NCBI GenBank assembly: GCA_024509875.1
Contig: JAMPIV010014140.1
Coordinates: forward strand, 1 to 64,000
Direction: 5' to 3'
Length of the DNA stretch: 64,000 bases
DNA from: Oreohelix idahoensis
Taxonomy: Eukaryota > Mollusca > Gastropoda > Stylommatophora > Oreohelicidae
Shown in pieces: positions 51,458 to 62,435 of the stretch. The notes under the pieces are model-generated. The model had not been told where the DNA came from. It did not search any database and saw only the letters and a program-made list of their open reading frames with translations. Within the stretch, counting starts at the first letter, position 1. Every line of letters starts with the position of its first letter. The position numbers and the translations under genes are program-made.

Positions 51458-51697
51458 TTATGAAGTAGAAGGTACATCCCTCTTGTTTTCAGGGACCGTG
51501 GTCTTGATGGTACTGAGCAGCACCTGGTCAGAGCTTTGCTGAATCCAGAGTCGGACAGCATACTCCTTGGTCTTTTTAGCTATCAGTGAGGTGTCTCCAG
51601 AGCCCAGGGGAGAATTCGAGCAGAGGAGTCCTTTCCTGCCGCCATCACGCAAGATAAGCTGATTTGGCAAGCTGAGCTCAACATTATGCCCCCTCAT
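51458..51697 (-). CDS. Antisense open frame in element F LTR (79 codons)
   Basis: Minus-strand frame beginning MRGHNVELSLPNQLILRDGG. The 3' LTR copy (58648-58860) starts later because of a one-base C-run difference but is otherwise open and nearly identical. Composition is protein-like, but I recognise no family. It could be chance or a captured exon. Confidence 0.25.
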   Translation of the reverse strand: MRGHNVELSLPNQLILRDGGRKGLLCSNSPLGSGDTSLIAKKTKEYAVRLWIQQSSDQVLLSTIKTTVPENKRDVPSTS

Positions 51698-52370
51698 CTT
51701 GAAATGACTTTATAAAAATAACATTCAGAGGGGAATTTAATTGTCTTAATATCAGGAACTGAGAACATCTCCAATACTAGTCCCAAAAGACAAACTATTG
51801 AAGTCATGATGACAAATACCAACAGAGCTTGAACAAAACAAAAACCAGTATTACCTCATATTACCACTACACAACTGACACACATAGGATATTTTAATAA
51901 TATATGTCACTACAATATTCATATTGATAAAGTCTGTACATATACTTGTAATTAAAATTGATTGTGATTCCTGGTTCCTTTGTATTTGAATCAGGACACA
52001 TATACCTTTATGATAACCATGAATACATATTGTTATTTGAAAAGTTATCAGTGACTCCTTAAGATATTCTCATAGAGTGTTATATGTATGTGAGTGTCAC
52101 AGTGTTGTCAAGAGTAGTGGATTAAATTAAATTGTTTATCCGTCTGTTGTTGTTATGACTTACACTTCATCATACACATACCCTAGACATACAACGTAGT
52201 CATCACACTATTCCAGAATAATTCTGACTGAGATATATAGATATGTGGCAGCAAGTAAGGTTATCTATAATACACTACTCTTATTAGATATAGATACCTT
52301 CACAGCTGATCTCAGTCAGTACACTAAGTCCCCTATAAATATTTATAACCTCCCACTTCACCACATATAT

Positions 52371-52390
52371 TGGGGTCTCGCTCTTGGGAT
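52371..52390 (+). promoter_or_regulatory. Primer binding site region, element F
   Basis: TGGGGTCTCGCTCTTGGGAT starts five bases (TATAT) after the LTR. The first nine bases equal those of element A. The tRNA is not identified. Confidence 0.7.
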
Positions 52391-52567
52391 TTTGAATCTT
52401 TCCCTATTAAAAATATTGGGGGTAATTCACTTCAGGGAATATAAGAATTAAAAGGTATCCTTGGGTGGAATTAAATAAGGTTGAGCTCACGGTGCCTGTG
52501 TTGTCCATTAGATATATTTAGAGATTAAATTGTTGGTTAGACATTGTAGAAACTTACCTGATAGACA

Positions 52568-53800
52568 ATGGCGGACCTGGCCAAGTTTCGATCTGCTGCT
52601 GTTCAGACTGCAAAGGAGTTAGGATTAGATGGGCAAGTTATGGTTGCCTATGTTACTACGGAATGTGACAAATTTATTGAACGCGAAGAAAGAAGGTTTG
52701 AAGCCGAAAGAAAGTTAGAGGCTGAAAGGGAAATTAAGAAGTTACAATTTGAAGCTGAGGCTGAGACTAAGAAGTTACAATTTGAAGCTGAGGCTGAGAC
52801 TAAGAGGTTGCAGATTGAAGCTGAGGCTGAAACTAAGAGGTTGCAGATTGAGGCTGAGGCTAAGAAATTGGAAGCAGAAAGAGAAGACAAAAGATTAGCT
52901 GCAGAAAGAGAAGAGAAGAAAGTAGCTGCAGAAGAAAGAAGATTGACTGCAGAGAGGGAAGCAGAAAAGGAGGAGAAGAGATTACAAAGGGAACATGAGT
53001 TACGACTAAGGGAGTTTGAGTTTCAAGGCCATGCTCCTGAAAATGGTGCCAGTCCCTTTGCCTCTGATGCTACGGTTACTCAGGGAGCCTCAACCTCAGC
53101 TATGAACTTTCATTTAGATCATTTTGTTGAGAAAGACGATGATATTGAGAGCTATATAAATAGATATGAACTATTAGCTACCACGTATGGGTTAGAGAGA
53201 GAAAGGTGGAGCTTAAAGTTATCTCAGGGACTTCGTGGGGCAGCTTATGAAGTTTTTGCAAAAATGAGCAGAGGTGATCAGGAAAATTATGATATGCTAA
53301 AGCAGGCTCTTTTGTTAAGATATGAAAAGAATGCTGAATTTTATAGGAAAAAATTTAGGAATGCTAAACTACTGTCAGGTGAAACCTATCACCAGTTCTC
53401 TGCACGAATAGAGACATACTTGGAGAAATGGACTTCTCTGGGGAAAACCCAAGATCTTAAGGAAATGGTCCTTATAGAGCAATTAAGAGAGGTCCGTGGC
53501 TCCAGACCTGAGAAAGTTTCTCATGGAACAAGGTGCAGAGAGGCTGGGTGGAGTTGCTAAATGTTGCTGAAAGGTATCAAGCAGCTCAAGCAGAGGTAAC
53601 AGGTAATAAAAAGAAACAAGTGGATAACTTTAGGGCACCACAGAACTTTAATAAATTTGATCCTAGGGATCAACACAAAGGTAAGCACCAGTCTGATAGG
53701 CCACGGTATGAAAATAAAAATAAATTCCCACAATTCGATGAAAGGAAATATGATGAAAGAAAATCTTTCAACCAAGGAAAAAAGGTGGTGTAAAAATTGT
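52568..53800 (+). CDS. gag: gag of element F (hendecad coiled coil, SCAN-like capsid), interrupted
   Basis: The start ATG at 52568 gives MADLAKFRSAAVQTAKELG. A coiled coil (about 52690-52990) contains four 33-bp repeats encoding 11-residue units such as EAEAETKKLQF, a hendecad pattern. The capsid part has FVEKDDDIESYINRYELLA and YHQFSARIETYLEKW, then a SCAN-like segment (KEMVLIEQLRE) where the frame breaks near 53490. A second segment (53533-53793) carries LNVAERYQAAQ and a basic Asn/Lys-rich tail. One extra base in an A-run near 53783 separates it from the zinc knuckle. Confidence 0.87.
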
Positions 53801-55102
53801 AAGATGAACAATCATGACACTGACCATTGTAGAAGGAAACCTCCTCATTTTGCTGCTATGACATCGGGGAAAAAGGAAAAGAAGGGCAAACCTGAAGAAT
53901 TACAGGAACCATACCACCCCCCAGTGTGTGAAGATGTCATCTGTAATGGTGTCACTATAAGATGTTTATATGATACCGGTTTAGATTACGATTCCGTTGT
54001 GAGTTCTCACCTGGTGCAGGCCGATCAATACACCACGGAAACAGTGGAGATTCAAACTGCAACCAAGGATGTAGCTACCATGACACTTCCCGTCGCCCGA
54101 ATAAAAGTGAAAACGCGATATGTGGAAGGAATCATAAAAGCAGCAGTGATAAATGAGCCAATCTACCCTCTAATATTGGGGTGTAGATATGTCTTCTTGG
54201 GGAATCCCAAGAGACCTGTGATATTGGCAACAGTGCAGACCAGATCACAGACAAAGAAGGAGGAGGATAATCCCATAAATACTCACCCAGATGAGATGAG
54301 GAAGGCACAGGCTGAGGACAAAACACTCAAGCCATGTTTCAAGAAGTTGCCCAAATCTCATACACCTCCAGGCAAGGGAGAGTTTTATATGAAGAACAAA
54401 CTGATATATAGGAAGGCTGGATCTGAATCCAATGGTCACGGACAGCTGGTCCTTCCCACTTCATATAGGACTAAAGTGTTGGAACTAGGGCATGCGATTC
54501 CCTTCAGTGGTCATATGGGAATCAGCGCAACAGGACAGCGAATAGCTTGTCACTATTTCTGGCTAGGAATAACTGAAGATATCAAACGATATGTAAAATC
54601 CTGTCCAGAGTGCCAACGAGTAGCACCTAAACATTGGACTGCACCAGCAACTCTGGGGGAAATGCCCATAGTGGGAACACCCTTTGAGAGAGTTGCCGTG
54701 GATCTTGTGGGACCTCTCACCCGAACCAAGAGAAGGAACAGCTACATTCTGACTCTGGTGGACACTTGTTCTATGTGGGGAGAGGCAGTAGCCCTGTCAT
54801 CGATTGATTCAAAACATGTGGCAGAGGCATTGCTCACAATTTTCACAAGGTTAGGCTTTCCCAATCAAATCTTGACTGATAATGGCTCTCAGTTCAAGGG
54901 GAAACTAACTGAAGAAGTTTTCAGGATCTTCCAGGCCAAACACTTCCATTGTAGTGTGTATCATCCCCAAGGGAACGGCCAAGTGGAAAGATTTAACGGC
55001 ACATTGATGTCGATCCTGAGAAAGTTGGCACACGAAAAACCAGATACATGGGACCAGTACCTGCACGCCGCCCCTTTTGCTTATCGGGAAGGTACCCCAT
55101 AG
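53657..55102 (+). CDS. Zinc knuckle - protease - integrase (N-terminal part), element F
   Basis: One continuous frame from about 53795. The zinc knuckle is CKNCKMNNHDTDHC (CX2CX4HX4C, 53799-53840). Protease has LYDTG (about 53970) and LILGCRYVFLG (about 54170). Integrase has the HHCC domain (GHAIPFSGHMGI...CPECQ), VAVDLVGPL, LTDNGSQF and YHPQGNGQVERFNGTL with an intact catalytic Glu. So the DDE triad is complete here, unlike element A. The frame ends at 55102 after an extra G near 55089. In-frame fusion of gag end, protease and integrase is visible directly. Confidence 0.9.
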   Translation: MILGINTKVSTSLIGHGMKIKINSHNSMKGNMMKENLSTKEKRWCKNCKMNNHDTDHCRRKPPHFAAMTSGKKEKKGKPEELQEPYHPPVCEDVICNGVTIRCLYDTGLDYDSVVSSHLVQADQYTTETVEIQTATKDVATMTLPVARIKVKTRYVEGIIKAAVINEPIYPLILGCRYVFLGNPKRPVILATVQTRSQTKKEEDNPINTHPDEMRKAQAEDKTLKPCFKKLPKSHTPPGKGEFYMKNKLIYRKAGSESNGHGQLVLPTSYRTKVLELGHAIPFSGHMGISATGQRIACHYFWLGITEDIKRYVKSCPECQRVAPKHWTAPATLGEMPIVGTPFERVAVDLVGPLTRTKRRNSYILTLVDTCSMWGEAVALSSIDSKHVAEALLTIFTRLGFPNQILTDNGSQFKGKLTEEVFRIFQAKHFHCSVYHPQGNGQVERFNGTLMSILRKLAHEKPDTWDQYLHAAPFAYREGTP

Positions 55103-55595
55103 TTCAACCGGTATGGCCCCGGCAACATTATTGTTTGGAAGGCCAATAAAAGGTCCACTCGAAGCTATGTTAAGAACGTGGACTGATGAAAAGGCAGAGG
55201 AAAACATTACATCTTCATACCAATATGTGAATGAGCTGACCACTCGGTTAAAAACTGGCTGGAAACTTGCCAATGAAAATTTGAAACAAGCCAGGAAGAA
55301 ACATGCTGCCTATTATAACAGGAAGGCGAAGGACAGAAATCTGGCTGTGGGAGAGAAAGTACTGCTTCTTTTGCCTGGGAGTCAGAATAAGTTACAAATT
55401 GGATGGCAGGGTCCATATACAGTTCTAGAGAAGGTGTCTAGAACAAATTATAAGATAGATAAGAAGGGGAAAGAAAAAATCTATCATGTGAATCTCCTGA
55501 AGAAATATTTGGAAAGAGAACATCAGGAAGAGACACACTTGTTGACCTTGTTCCTCGCCATGGAGATGAAAAAAGGAACCACTTTCATCATTTGA
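55103..55595 (+). CDS. Integrase C-terminal part, element F
   Basis: Continues in the frame of 55077-55595: STGMAPATLLFGRPIKGP, then GEKVLLLLPGSQNKLQIGWQ with the GPY module. It ends at UGA 55593-55595. As in element A, the RT frame begins with GAA overlapping this UGA in the +1 frame. Confidence 0.88.
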
Positions 55596-57066
55596 ATATC
55601 CATTACACCCCTGTGAGACAGCAGCACAGGTGAAAATCAGTACACATTTAACGAAAACTCAGAAAGAGAGAGTGCAACAGGTTCTAAATAATCATGCAGA
55701 GGTGTTAACAGACCGACCAGGGCATACAAACCTATTGGAATATGATATGAAACTAATAGACTCCACACCTGTCTGTATGAAACCATATTCGATTCCGTTT
55801 GCTAAGGAGAAAGCTTTGAAGGAAGAGATAGACTATCTGTTGAAGGAAGGAATTATTTCGCACAGTGAGTCTTCGTATAGTTCCGGTGTTGTACTCTTAA
55901 GGAAGCCCGCTGGAGAACATAGACTCTGTATAGATTACAGGAGACTGAATGCTATTACAGAAGGACAGGTGGATCCATTGCCGGATACAAATCAGCTGTT
56001 TGCCAGACTAAATAAAGCTAAATATTTCTCAAAAGTGGATCTGAGTAAAGGATACTATCAGATTCCAGTGAAGCCTGAGGTTAGACCATACCTAGCTTTT
56101 AGTACCTCAGAAGGACACTATGAGTTTAATAGATTGCCATTTGGATTGAAGAATGCGCCTAGTGTCTTCTCTAGAATGATGAGAAAATTATTGGATCCTC
56201 TGAATAATCCCTGTATAACAAATTTTGTGGATGATATCCTTATAGCAACAGAAACATTTGAGGAACACATTGACTCTCTGAACATGCTGTTTAATCGACT
56301 TAGGGAGGCAAATTTAACAGCCCGACCAACTAAATGTTGCGTTGGATGTAAAGAATTGGAATTTTTGGGACACACAGTTTATCAGGGAAACATGACCCCT
56401 GACCCAAAGAATTTAGAGAAACTACAGAAAGCCCCGAGACCACAAACCAAGAAGGACGTGAGATCCTTTGTCTCATTATGTGGTTTCTACCAGAAGTATA
56501 TCAAAAACTTTAATTCCATATGTGCACCGTTAACTGAATTGACACGTAAAGGACATCCAGATCGCATTACATGGTCACCACAATGTGAAATGACTTACCA
56601 AGAATTGAAGGAAAAGCTCACAAGTAAACCCATTTTGAAATTACCTGACTTAAGTCAAGAATTCATAGTAAGGACGGATGCAAGTAATATTGGGTTAGGT
56701 GCAACTCTACTACAGAAATCAGATGCATTGGATGGGGAATTAAGCCCAGTGGCATATGCTAGCAGAAAGTTGAATAAAGCTGAAATCAACTACTCAACTA
56801 GCGAAAAAGAATGTCTTGCAGTAATATGGGCGATAAAGAAATTCAATATTTATCTATATGGGAAGGCATTTAAGTTGCAAACAGACCACAAACCTTTATC
56901 GTTTCTAGCACAGGCTAAGCATGAGAACTCTAGGTTACTCCGATGGTCTTTACTTCCGGCTCCATATAATTTTAGCATTGAGTATATATCTGGAAAAACC
57001 AATTTGGGAGCGGATTTTTTAAGCCGCCATCCGTGTGATGAGAATCACCGTAAACCCCAGAAATAA
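55594..57066 (+). CDS. Reverse transcriptase-RNase H, element F
   Basis: An uninterrupted frame with LRKPAGEHRLCIDYRRLNAI, KVDLSKGYYQIPV, FGLKNAPSVFSRMM and FVDDILIA (catalytic DD near 56229). RNase H has VRTDASNIGLGATLLQ, STSEKECLAVIWA and QTDHKPL, and the frame ends after ADFLSRHPCDENHRKPQK. No integrase follows. All visible RT and RNase H catalytic residues are present. The +1 frame upstream is closed by TGA 55567-55569, so entry from integrase must occur between about 55570 and 55595, or by separate initiation. Confidence 0.94.
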   Translation, partial: EYPLHPCETAAQVKISTHLTKTQKERVQQVLNNHAEVLTDRPGHTNLLEYDMKLIDSTPVCMKPYSIPFAKEKALKEEIDYLLKEGIISHSESSYSSGVVLLRKPAGEHRLCIDYRRLNAITEGQVDPLPDTNQLFARLNKAKYFSKVDLSKGYYQIPVKPEVRPYLAFSTSEGHYEFNRLPFGLKNAPSVFSRMMRKLLDPLNNPCITNFVDDILIATETFEEHIDSLNMLFNRLREANLTARPTKCCVGCKELEFLGHTVYQGNMTPDPKNLEKLQKAPRPQTKKDVRSFVSLCGFYQKYIKNFNSICAPLTELTRKGHPDRITWSPQCEMTYQELKEKLTSKPILKLPDLSQEFIVRTDASNIGLGATLLQKSDALDGELSPVAYASRKLNKAEINYSTSEKECLAVIWAIKKFNIYLYGKAFKLQTDHKPLSFLAQAKHENSRLLRWSLLPAPYNFSIEYISGKTNLGADFLSRHPCDENHRKPQK

Positions 57067-57120
57067 TAATAAATTTCTCTATGTGAATATAGAATAAAGG
57101 ACTGACATATAATGTCTGTT

Positions 57121-57133
57121 TTAAGAGGGGAGG
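57121..57133 (+). promoter_or_regulatory. Polypurine tract, element F
   Basis: TTAAGAGGGGAGG directly before the TG of the 3' LTR. Confidence 0.85.
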
Positions 57134-59555
57134 TGTCGTGGAATATTCTAATCCACATATATAAATTATCAAGTAAATATAAAGCCTAATAAATACATAT
57201 AATAAATAAAGGAAGAAGAATGGTAAAGAACAGTGCTGTCACAATGACTGTACTCGAAATCCCCTTGTTTTCTACTGCGTATGCAAATTGTAACGTTTCA
57301 CGTTGATATTAAAGGCCTTCTGCAACATACACGCGTTTCCCAAACACACAATAAAATGTGCTGCCTTTCTAAGAAAAACCTTGAAATATGCAAGTTGACC
57401 TAAATTTTAAATTCCATTCATGTCTTTTTCTACACTATGTTACCAAGATCAAAAGACAGATGGACAAAAGGATAGCGAGAAGGGAGAGGCAGAAAGCCGA
57501 ACACTAAACACGCTTCGCGCGATACACAAATGCTGCCATCACGCGTGTAAGACTACATGCACTAACTTTTTTTCAGACGGACAGTGATAAAATACATTAC
57601 CCATCCCAGAGTTAGGTTTATAAATCCTGAAAAACTCTTATTAGAAAAGATAACATTAGATGGGTTTACGGTTGAAAACATAACAGTACCCAGACAGCAC
57701 ATCTTCGAAACAGGAGGTAGAAAATACATATTTTGAACGCAGCCACGTAGCTCTTTTAGATTTGTATATTTGGGTTCCTTAGGGCTTGCTGACAAAGAAT
57801 ATGTAAAACGTTACGCAAATAGTCCAGGAATTAATAAATTATACCCAAAATAAAAATAGTGGGGATGCCTGACAGCATGGAATCATTTCTGCTCATAAAA
57901 TTTTTTTATAACGTGTTTGAAAAAAATCTTACGTTACAGAATTAGCCTACCATGTAAACTCCAAATTGATTGGAGCGCAACAAATGAAAGACTAACCACG
58001 ATTGGTCGGGCTATAAATACTATCTTGGTTGTTAGGGGAGACGGGGGAAGGTAACATTTTTTCAAACACTTGTCGAAACGGGGCCTCATTGGCTAGACTC
58101 GCTGATATAATCACTTAGGAGCGTTAGTTCGAAACCACTTGTTTAAATAAGCTTGATAAAGCATCAGTGCGTTGAAGCCAGCTCATATTTTTTGCTAAAT
58201 AAAAGCCTGGAACATAAGCAGATGGGAATTTGTGCCAGTAATTGTGCCAGAATTCATTGCTAATCAACGTATCTGTGTTTATTTCCATGAAATTGTGGTA
58301 AGCTTGAAACATTCAGTATCTTTTAATGAAAATTGAATGTGAATTGTTAATTTATGCCTGTATATATATGTGTAGTTCAGTGGCAAACGTGAGGTAAAGC
58401 CTATAATGCTCCAGCCTGAACAGAAGGTGTCGGAGGGAAGTAAAACGGCATGGAATGGCCAAATAGTACACTGACACCTGGATGATTGATTAGACAGAAA
58501 TAATGCTGGAAGTGCAGAGGCGTGGTAACCATTAAGGAGGGTAATACTGGTATAAAGTATTTCAGATGAAGCTGACAGTTGGCCTAACGCTCTGAACTCA
58601 ATGTTTGTGTTGTATTGTGCTCAGTGTAGAACTAGAGTATCAATTAGTTATGAAGTAGAAGGTACATCCTTCTTGTTTTCAGGGACCGTGGTCTTGATGG
58701 TACTGAGCAGCACCTGGTCAGAGCTTTGCTGAATCCAGAGTCGGACAGCATACTCCTTGGTCTTTTTAGCTATCAGTGAGGTGTCTCCAGAGCCCAGGGG
58801 AGAATTCGAGCAGAGGAGTCCTTTCCTGCCGCCATCACGCAAGATAAGCTGATTTGGCAAGCTGAGCTCAACATTATGCCCCCCTCATCTTGAAATGACT
58901 TTATAAAAATAACATTCAGAGGGGAATTTAATTGTCTTAATATCAGGAACTGAGAACATCTCCAATACTAGTCCCAAAAGACAAACTATTGAAGTCATGA
59001 TGACAAATACCAACAGAGCTTGAACAAAACAAAACCAGTATTACCTCATATTACCACTACACAACTGACACACATAGGATATTTTAATAATATATGTCAC
59101 TACAATATTCATATTGATAAAGTCTGTACATATACTTGTAATTAAAATTGATTGTGATTCCTGGTTCCTTTGTATTTGAATCAGGACACATATACCTTTA
59201 TGATAACCATGAATACATATTGTTATTTGAAAAGTTATCAGTGACTCCTTAAGATATTCTCATAGAGTGTTATATGTATGTGAGTGTCACAGTGTTGTCA
59301 AGAGTAGTGGATTAAATTAAATTGTTTATCCGTCTGTTGTTGTTATGACTTACACTTCATCATACACATACCCTAGACATACAACGTAGTCATCACACTA
59401 TTCCAGAATAATTCTGACTGAGATATATAGATATGTGGCAGCAAGTAAGGTTATCTATAATACACTACTCTTATTAGATATAGATACCTTCACAGCTGAT
59501 CTCAGTCAGTACACTAAGTCCCCTATAAATATTTATAACCTCCCACTTCACCACA
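57134..59555 (+). repeat. 3' LTR of element F
   Basis: 2,422 bp, near-identical to 49948-52365. The differences seen are mostly single-base changes in homopolymers. Right target duplication ACAAC at 59556-59560. Confidence 0.95.
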
Positions 59556-59569
59556 ACAACCCCTTCCTC

Positions 59570-59860
59570 TCGTAACAATTTATTCCAACTTTATTCTTCA
59601 ACCCAGAGGCGGCGCACTTAATGTATCTGGCACCCGGGGCGGATCCCACCTTTGGCACCCCTCCCTCATAAAGAAACACAGTTTTTAACAGTAAGCACTA
59701 TCATACAAGTGTCTGATGGCTACCTTACCTGGCTGTCACCCGGGGCGGACCGCCCCTCTCGCACTCCTCTTAGTACGCTCTTGTAACAATAGATTCCAAC
59801 TTTATTCTACAACTTTTCCTCTTGTAACAATATGCGCACTGACATTAGTCCAATTTTCGA
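59570..59860. repeat. Dispersed repeat family R5 (copy 2)
   Basis: CTCGTAACAATTTATTCCAAC, GGCACCCGGGGCGGATCCC, GTCACCCGGGGCGGACCGCC and CTTAGTACGC blocks as at 45800-46250. Confidence 0.65.
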
Positions 59861-60339
59861 TATGGAATAAAAAATTTTGTTTAAAATGTAACATGACAGT
59901 TGGACTGACAGACGTGTGGCTTAGAGAATATACAGAGATTGGTTTATGTCTCTACAATGATTGACACACAAGTAACCCTGACCTCGCTGAGATTAATCCA
60001 GCCACCACAGCGTCTCTTATATTCAGTCCCGTTCTATCAGCACATGTTTTAAAAAAAATCCGCGTGACAGACATTCATTCGCGGCCAGACGTTCTCTTGT
60101 CAGAGACTGCACGCGGGGTACGACCCTGAGTGCACAATTGGCTCCGTCCAGGGTCCAGGCAATCTGCGACCCGACTCCCAAGGGCTCGAAAGAGGAAATG
60201 CTTAAACCTGTATTTATTAATTTACTTATTTAAAGAAGAGACCGGTAACGAAGCTGCTACTAAGTTAAAAAAATATATATAATCTGTAGGCAAAAAGGTG
60301 TAAAAATAAAATGTAATTTTCTAAAAACGAGTACTCCTT
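59861..60339. other. No gene recognised
   Basis: Nothing identified. Confidence 0.5.
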
Positions 60340-60614
60340 GGGAGCCGCGCTGGTGTAATGGCTTCGGCGTTGTACTGGCGACCTGGTGTTCATGGTTCAA
60401 ACCCGGGCGTCAGCGTTTGAAGGAATGTTTACGACCGGAAATTTGACTGAATAACCTGAACGGCTCCTGTGATAAACCCTCTGTGGATGGGAAGGAGCGA
60501 AGCTCCTGACCGGGTTGGAAGGAAAGTCCTCAGGTTCCCCAGCCTCGCAATGACATGTTATTGGGCCGAAGGGCTGAAAGCCCAAGTGCCGCTGGTTAAG
60601 GAGAAAAAAAAAAA
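60340..60614 (+). mobile_element. tRNA-derived SINE (copy 2)
   Basis: Starts GGGAGCCGCGCTGGTGTAAT with B box GGTTCAAACCC at 60394-60404. Its 3' body ends CCCAAGTGCCGCTGGTTAAG and then an A-rich tail at 60602-60615. Imperfect flanking repeats (GAGTACTCCTT before, GACTAGTCCTT after) look like a decayed target duplication. It matches the reverse complement of 3783-4057 over its whole length. Confidence 0.9.
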
Positions 60615-61149
60615 AGACTAGTCCTTCTCAGGGCTACCAGCAAACTAGCGAGAACAGATGCGGAGAACAAACACACACACACACACACCAATTGGTTAAA
60701 CTAGCCATCATATTAGAAATTAGCAAACGACGTGAATAAATGAAGACAGCTAGCGGTCCTTTTCAGGAGCAGCCCCTTTCAGGACTAGCATCATTCTAGC
60801 GTCAAATAGAATAAATCACATAACATACCCTAATTAATCGTAAGATCCAACCTCAGGTCAGGCTGAAAAGGGTAACGAGCAACCAACCCGCCAAAACATG
60901 ACATGAGAGTGGGGGTAACTATATTGTGCTAGTTTTGCTGCATGTCATGTGATGACAACATTAATTCTCCTGCGGACATTTCTTTCCTTTCTTTTCTTTT
61001 CCTGCAAGGGGATCAGCAGCAGTAGTGGTTCAATGCTCCATAGGGAGCAAAACGGAAAATGACGATGCTGCATCTCGCGAAGATGAACTTTCCAGAAAAT
61101 GTCGCTGTCACAGATTCTTCCCCCCCCCCACCCCCCCCCCCCCCCCCAG
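60615..61149. other. No gene recognised; (CA)n at 60670-60688 and C-runs at 61120-61147
   Basis: A short CA repeat and interrupted poly(C). No coding frame of interest. Confidence 0.6.
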
Positions 61150-61335
61150 CTCTGCAGCAGTGGTCCACCAGTGGCCAACCATCAAGAGTATCTGATATGG
61201 GTTTTCAGAGGTGTCTATCTTCGCACAAGATTACTCTTGGCAGAGTTGTAGATAGAAGGATAATGACGCTTATATCTCAAGGGAGTGTTCGCAAGATGTT
61301 TTCAGAGGTCAAGAACAATTTTGCACAGGGCAGAG
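61150..61335 (-). repeat. Dispersed repeat family R3 (copy 3)
   Basis: The complement carries TTCTTGACCTCTGAAA, ATTATCCTTCTATC, GCCAAGAGTAATCTTGTGCG and GGACCACTGCTGCAGAGC, in the same order as 49760-49935. Confidence 0.8.
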
Positions 61336-61646
61336 CACTATTAATTTATATCTGATCCGTCGCCTTTTGTGAAGAATTAAGCAATGGTTGTAGCCCGTTC
61401 AAGCCTTCAGATGGTGTAAATCCAGCGAAATTCTTTTATAAGTATTTGCTATTTAGGTGTAAATATATGTCTAGATGTATATAGTATTAAAGAGTCTTCC
61501 TCATACGTATGCTTTCATACCTATAATAACTGAATCAACTATGATAGTTTTGTTTTAGAATTACATGTTACAAATATAATAATCAATTAGTTTTAACAGG
61601 TTAAAATAGCGGCGGAATGATGGTGAATTTTAGATGTAAATAAAAT
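61336..61646. other. No gene recognised
   Basis: AT-rich, nothing identified. Confidence 0.5.
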
Positions 61647-61659
61647 AGTCTTCACTGAG

Positions 61660-62422
61660 GCAAATCTTCAATCCAACCTGCAAGTCTGGAAAGAAGAGCT
61701 GGAGAAGAGAGGGATGATCATAACCAGCTCGAAAACAAAAACCATGGTGATATCAGGAGGAAAGAAGACATCAGATTAAGCTGGGAAAGCAGGTCCTGGA
61801 GCAGGTCTACCACTTTAAATACCTCGGAGCTGTCATAGACCGGAAAGGATGCATCAAAGAAGAGTTGGCCACCCGAAGAGCAGCAGCTGGGAAGACTTAT
61901 CAAGCCATAAATCGAGGATTCCTCAGCAAAAGAGAAGTTGATAAGAAGACGAAGATGGCTGTATACTGCTCCACCTATGTCCCAGTCTTGACATATGGAT
62001 GCGAGTCATGGGTAATGACTACAACCCACAAAAGCCAGACCCAAACCTCAGAAATGAGGTATCTGAGGAAGGTGGTTGAAGTAACAAGAAGAGACATGGT
62101 TCGCAACCAGACGATACGTCAATGCCTAAAAACCCACAACTGCAGACCCAAGTAGAACAGTCCCAACTAAGATGGTTTGGCCATGTCTGCAGAATGGGAG
62201 AAGATCGGCTACCACGGCAAGCATGGGAAACTAAGAGCCATGGATCCAGACCTTCAGGACGACCCAAAGTCCGCTGGGAGGACAACATTAGACAATCTTT
62301 GAAGGACCGAGGACTAGAGTGGAACCAAGCCAAGAGGAAGACAGCCGAAATAATAGTATGGCGCTCTCTCTTACAAACCTCTACACCTCACGGTAGAAGA
62401 CGAACGACTAAGTAAGTAAGTA
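61660..62422 (+). mobile_element. 5'-truncated RTE-like LINE with 13-bp target duplication
   Basis: The insertion is bounded by the direct repeat AGTCTTCACTGAG at 61647-61659 and 62423-62435. Its 3' end is a short (TAAG)n tail at 62407-62424. Only the RT C-terminus and tail of the LINE are present, so reverse transcription stopped early. Confidence 0.92.
61775..62415 (+). pseudogene. LINE RT C-terminal coding remnant
   Basis: HFKYLGAVIDRKGC (near 61815), the 61865-62155 frame with LTYGCESWVMTT and EMRYLRKV, then the 62122-62415 frame with LRWFGHVCRMGEDRLP and RPSGRPKVRWEDNI, typical of the RTE-type C-terminus. At least one frame shift lies near 62130. No catalytic motif is included. Confidence 0.85.
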
Positions 62423-62435
62423 AGTCTTCACTGAG

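Larger units (their letters stand above)
49948..52365 (+). repeat. 5' LTR of element F
   Basis: 2,418 bp. Candidate TATA box TATAAAT (50824-50830) in GGGCTATAAATACTATC and poly(A) signal AATAAA (51008-51013), a plausible U3/R arrangement about 180 bp apart. Confidence 0.95.
49948..59555 (+). mobile_element. Element F: full-length Gmr1-like LTR retrotransposon, sister to A
   Basis: 9,608 bp with LTRs of about 2.42 kb (TGTCGTGG...CACCACA), TSD ACAAC (49943-49947 and 59556-59560), primer site, gag, protease, integrase, RT-RNase H and polypurine tract. The LTRs differ by only about four substitutions and some homopolymer indels by eye. The internal region is clearly colinear with element A and similar in protein, but the U3 part of the LTR is different. 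Confidence 0.95.
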
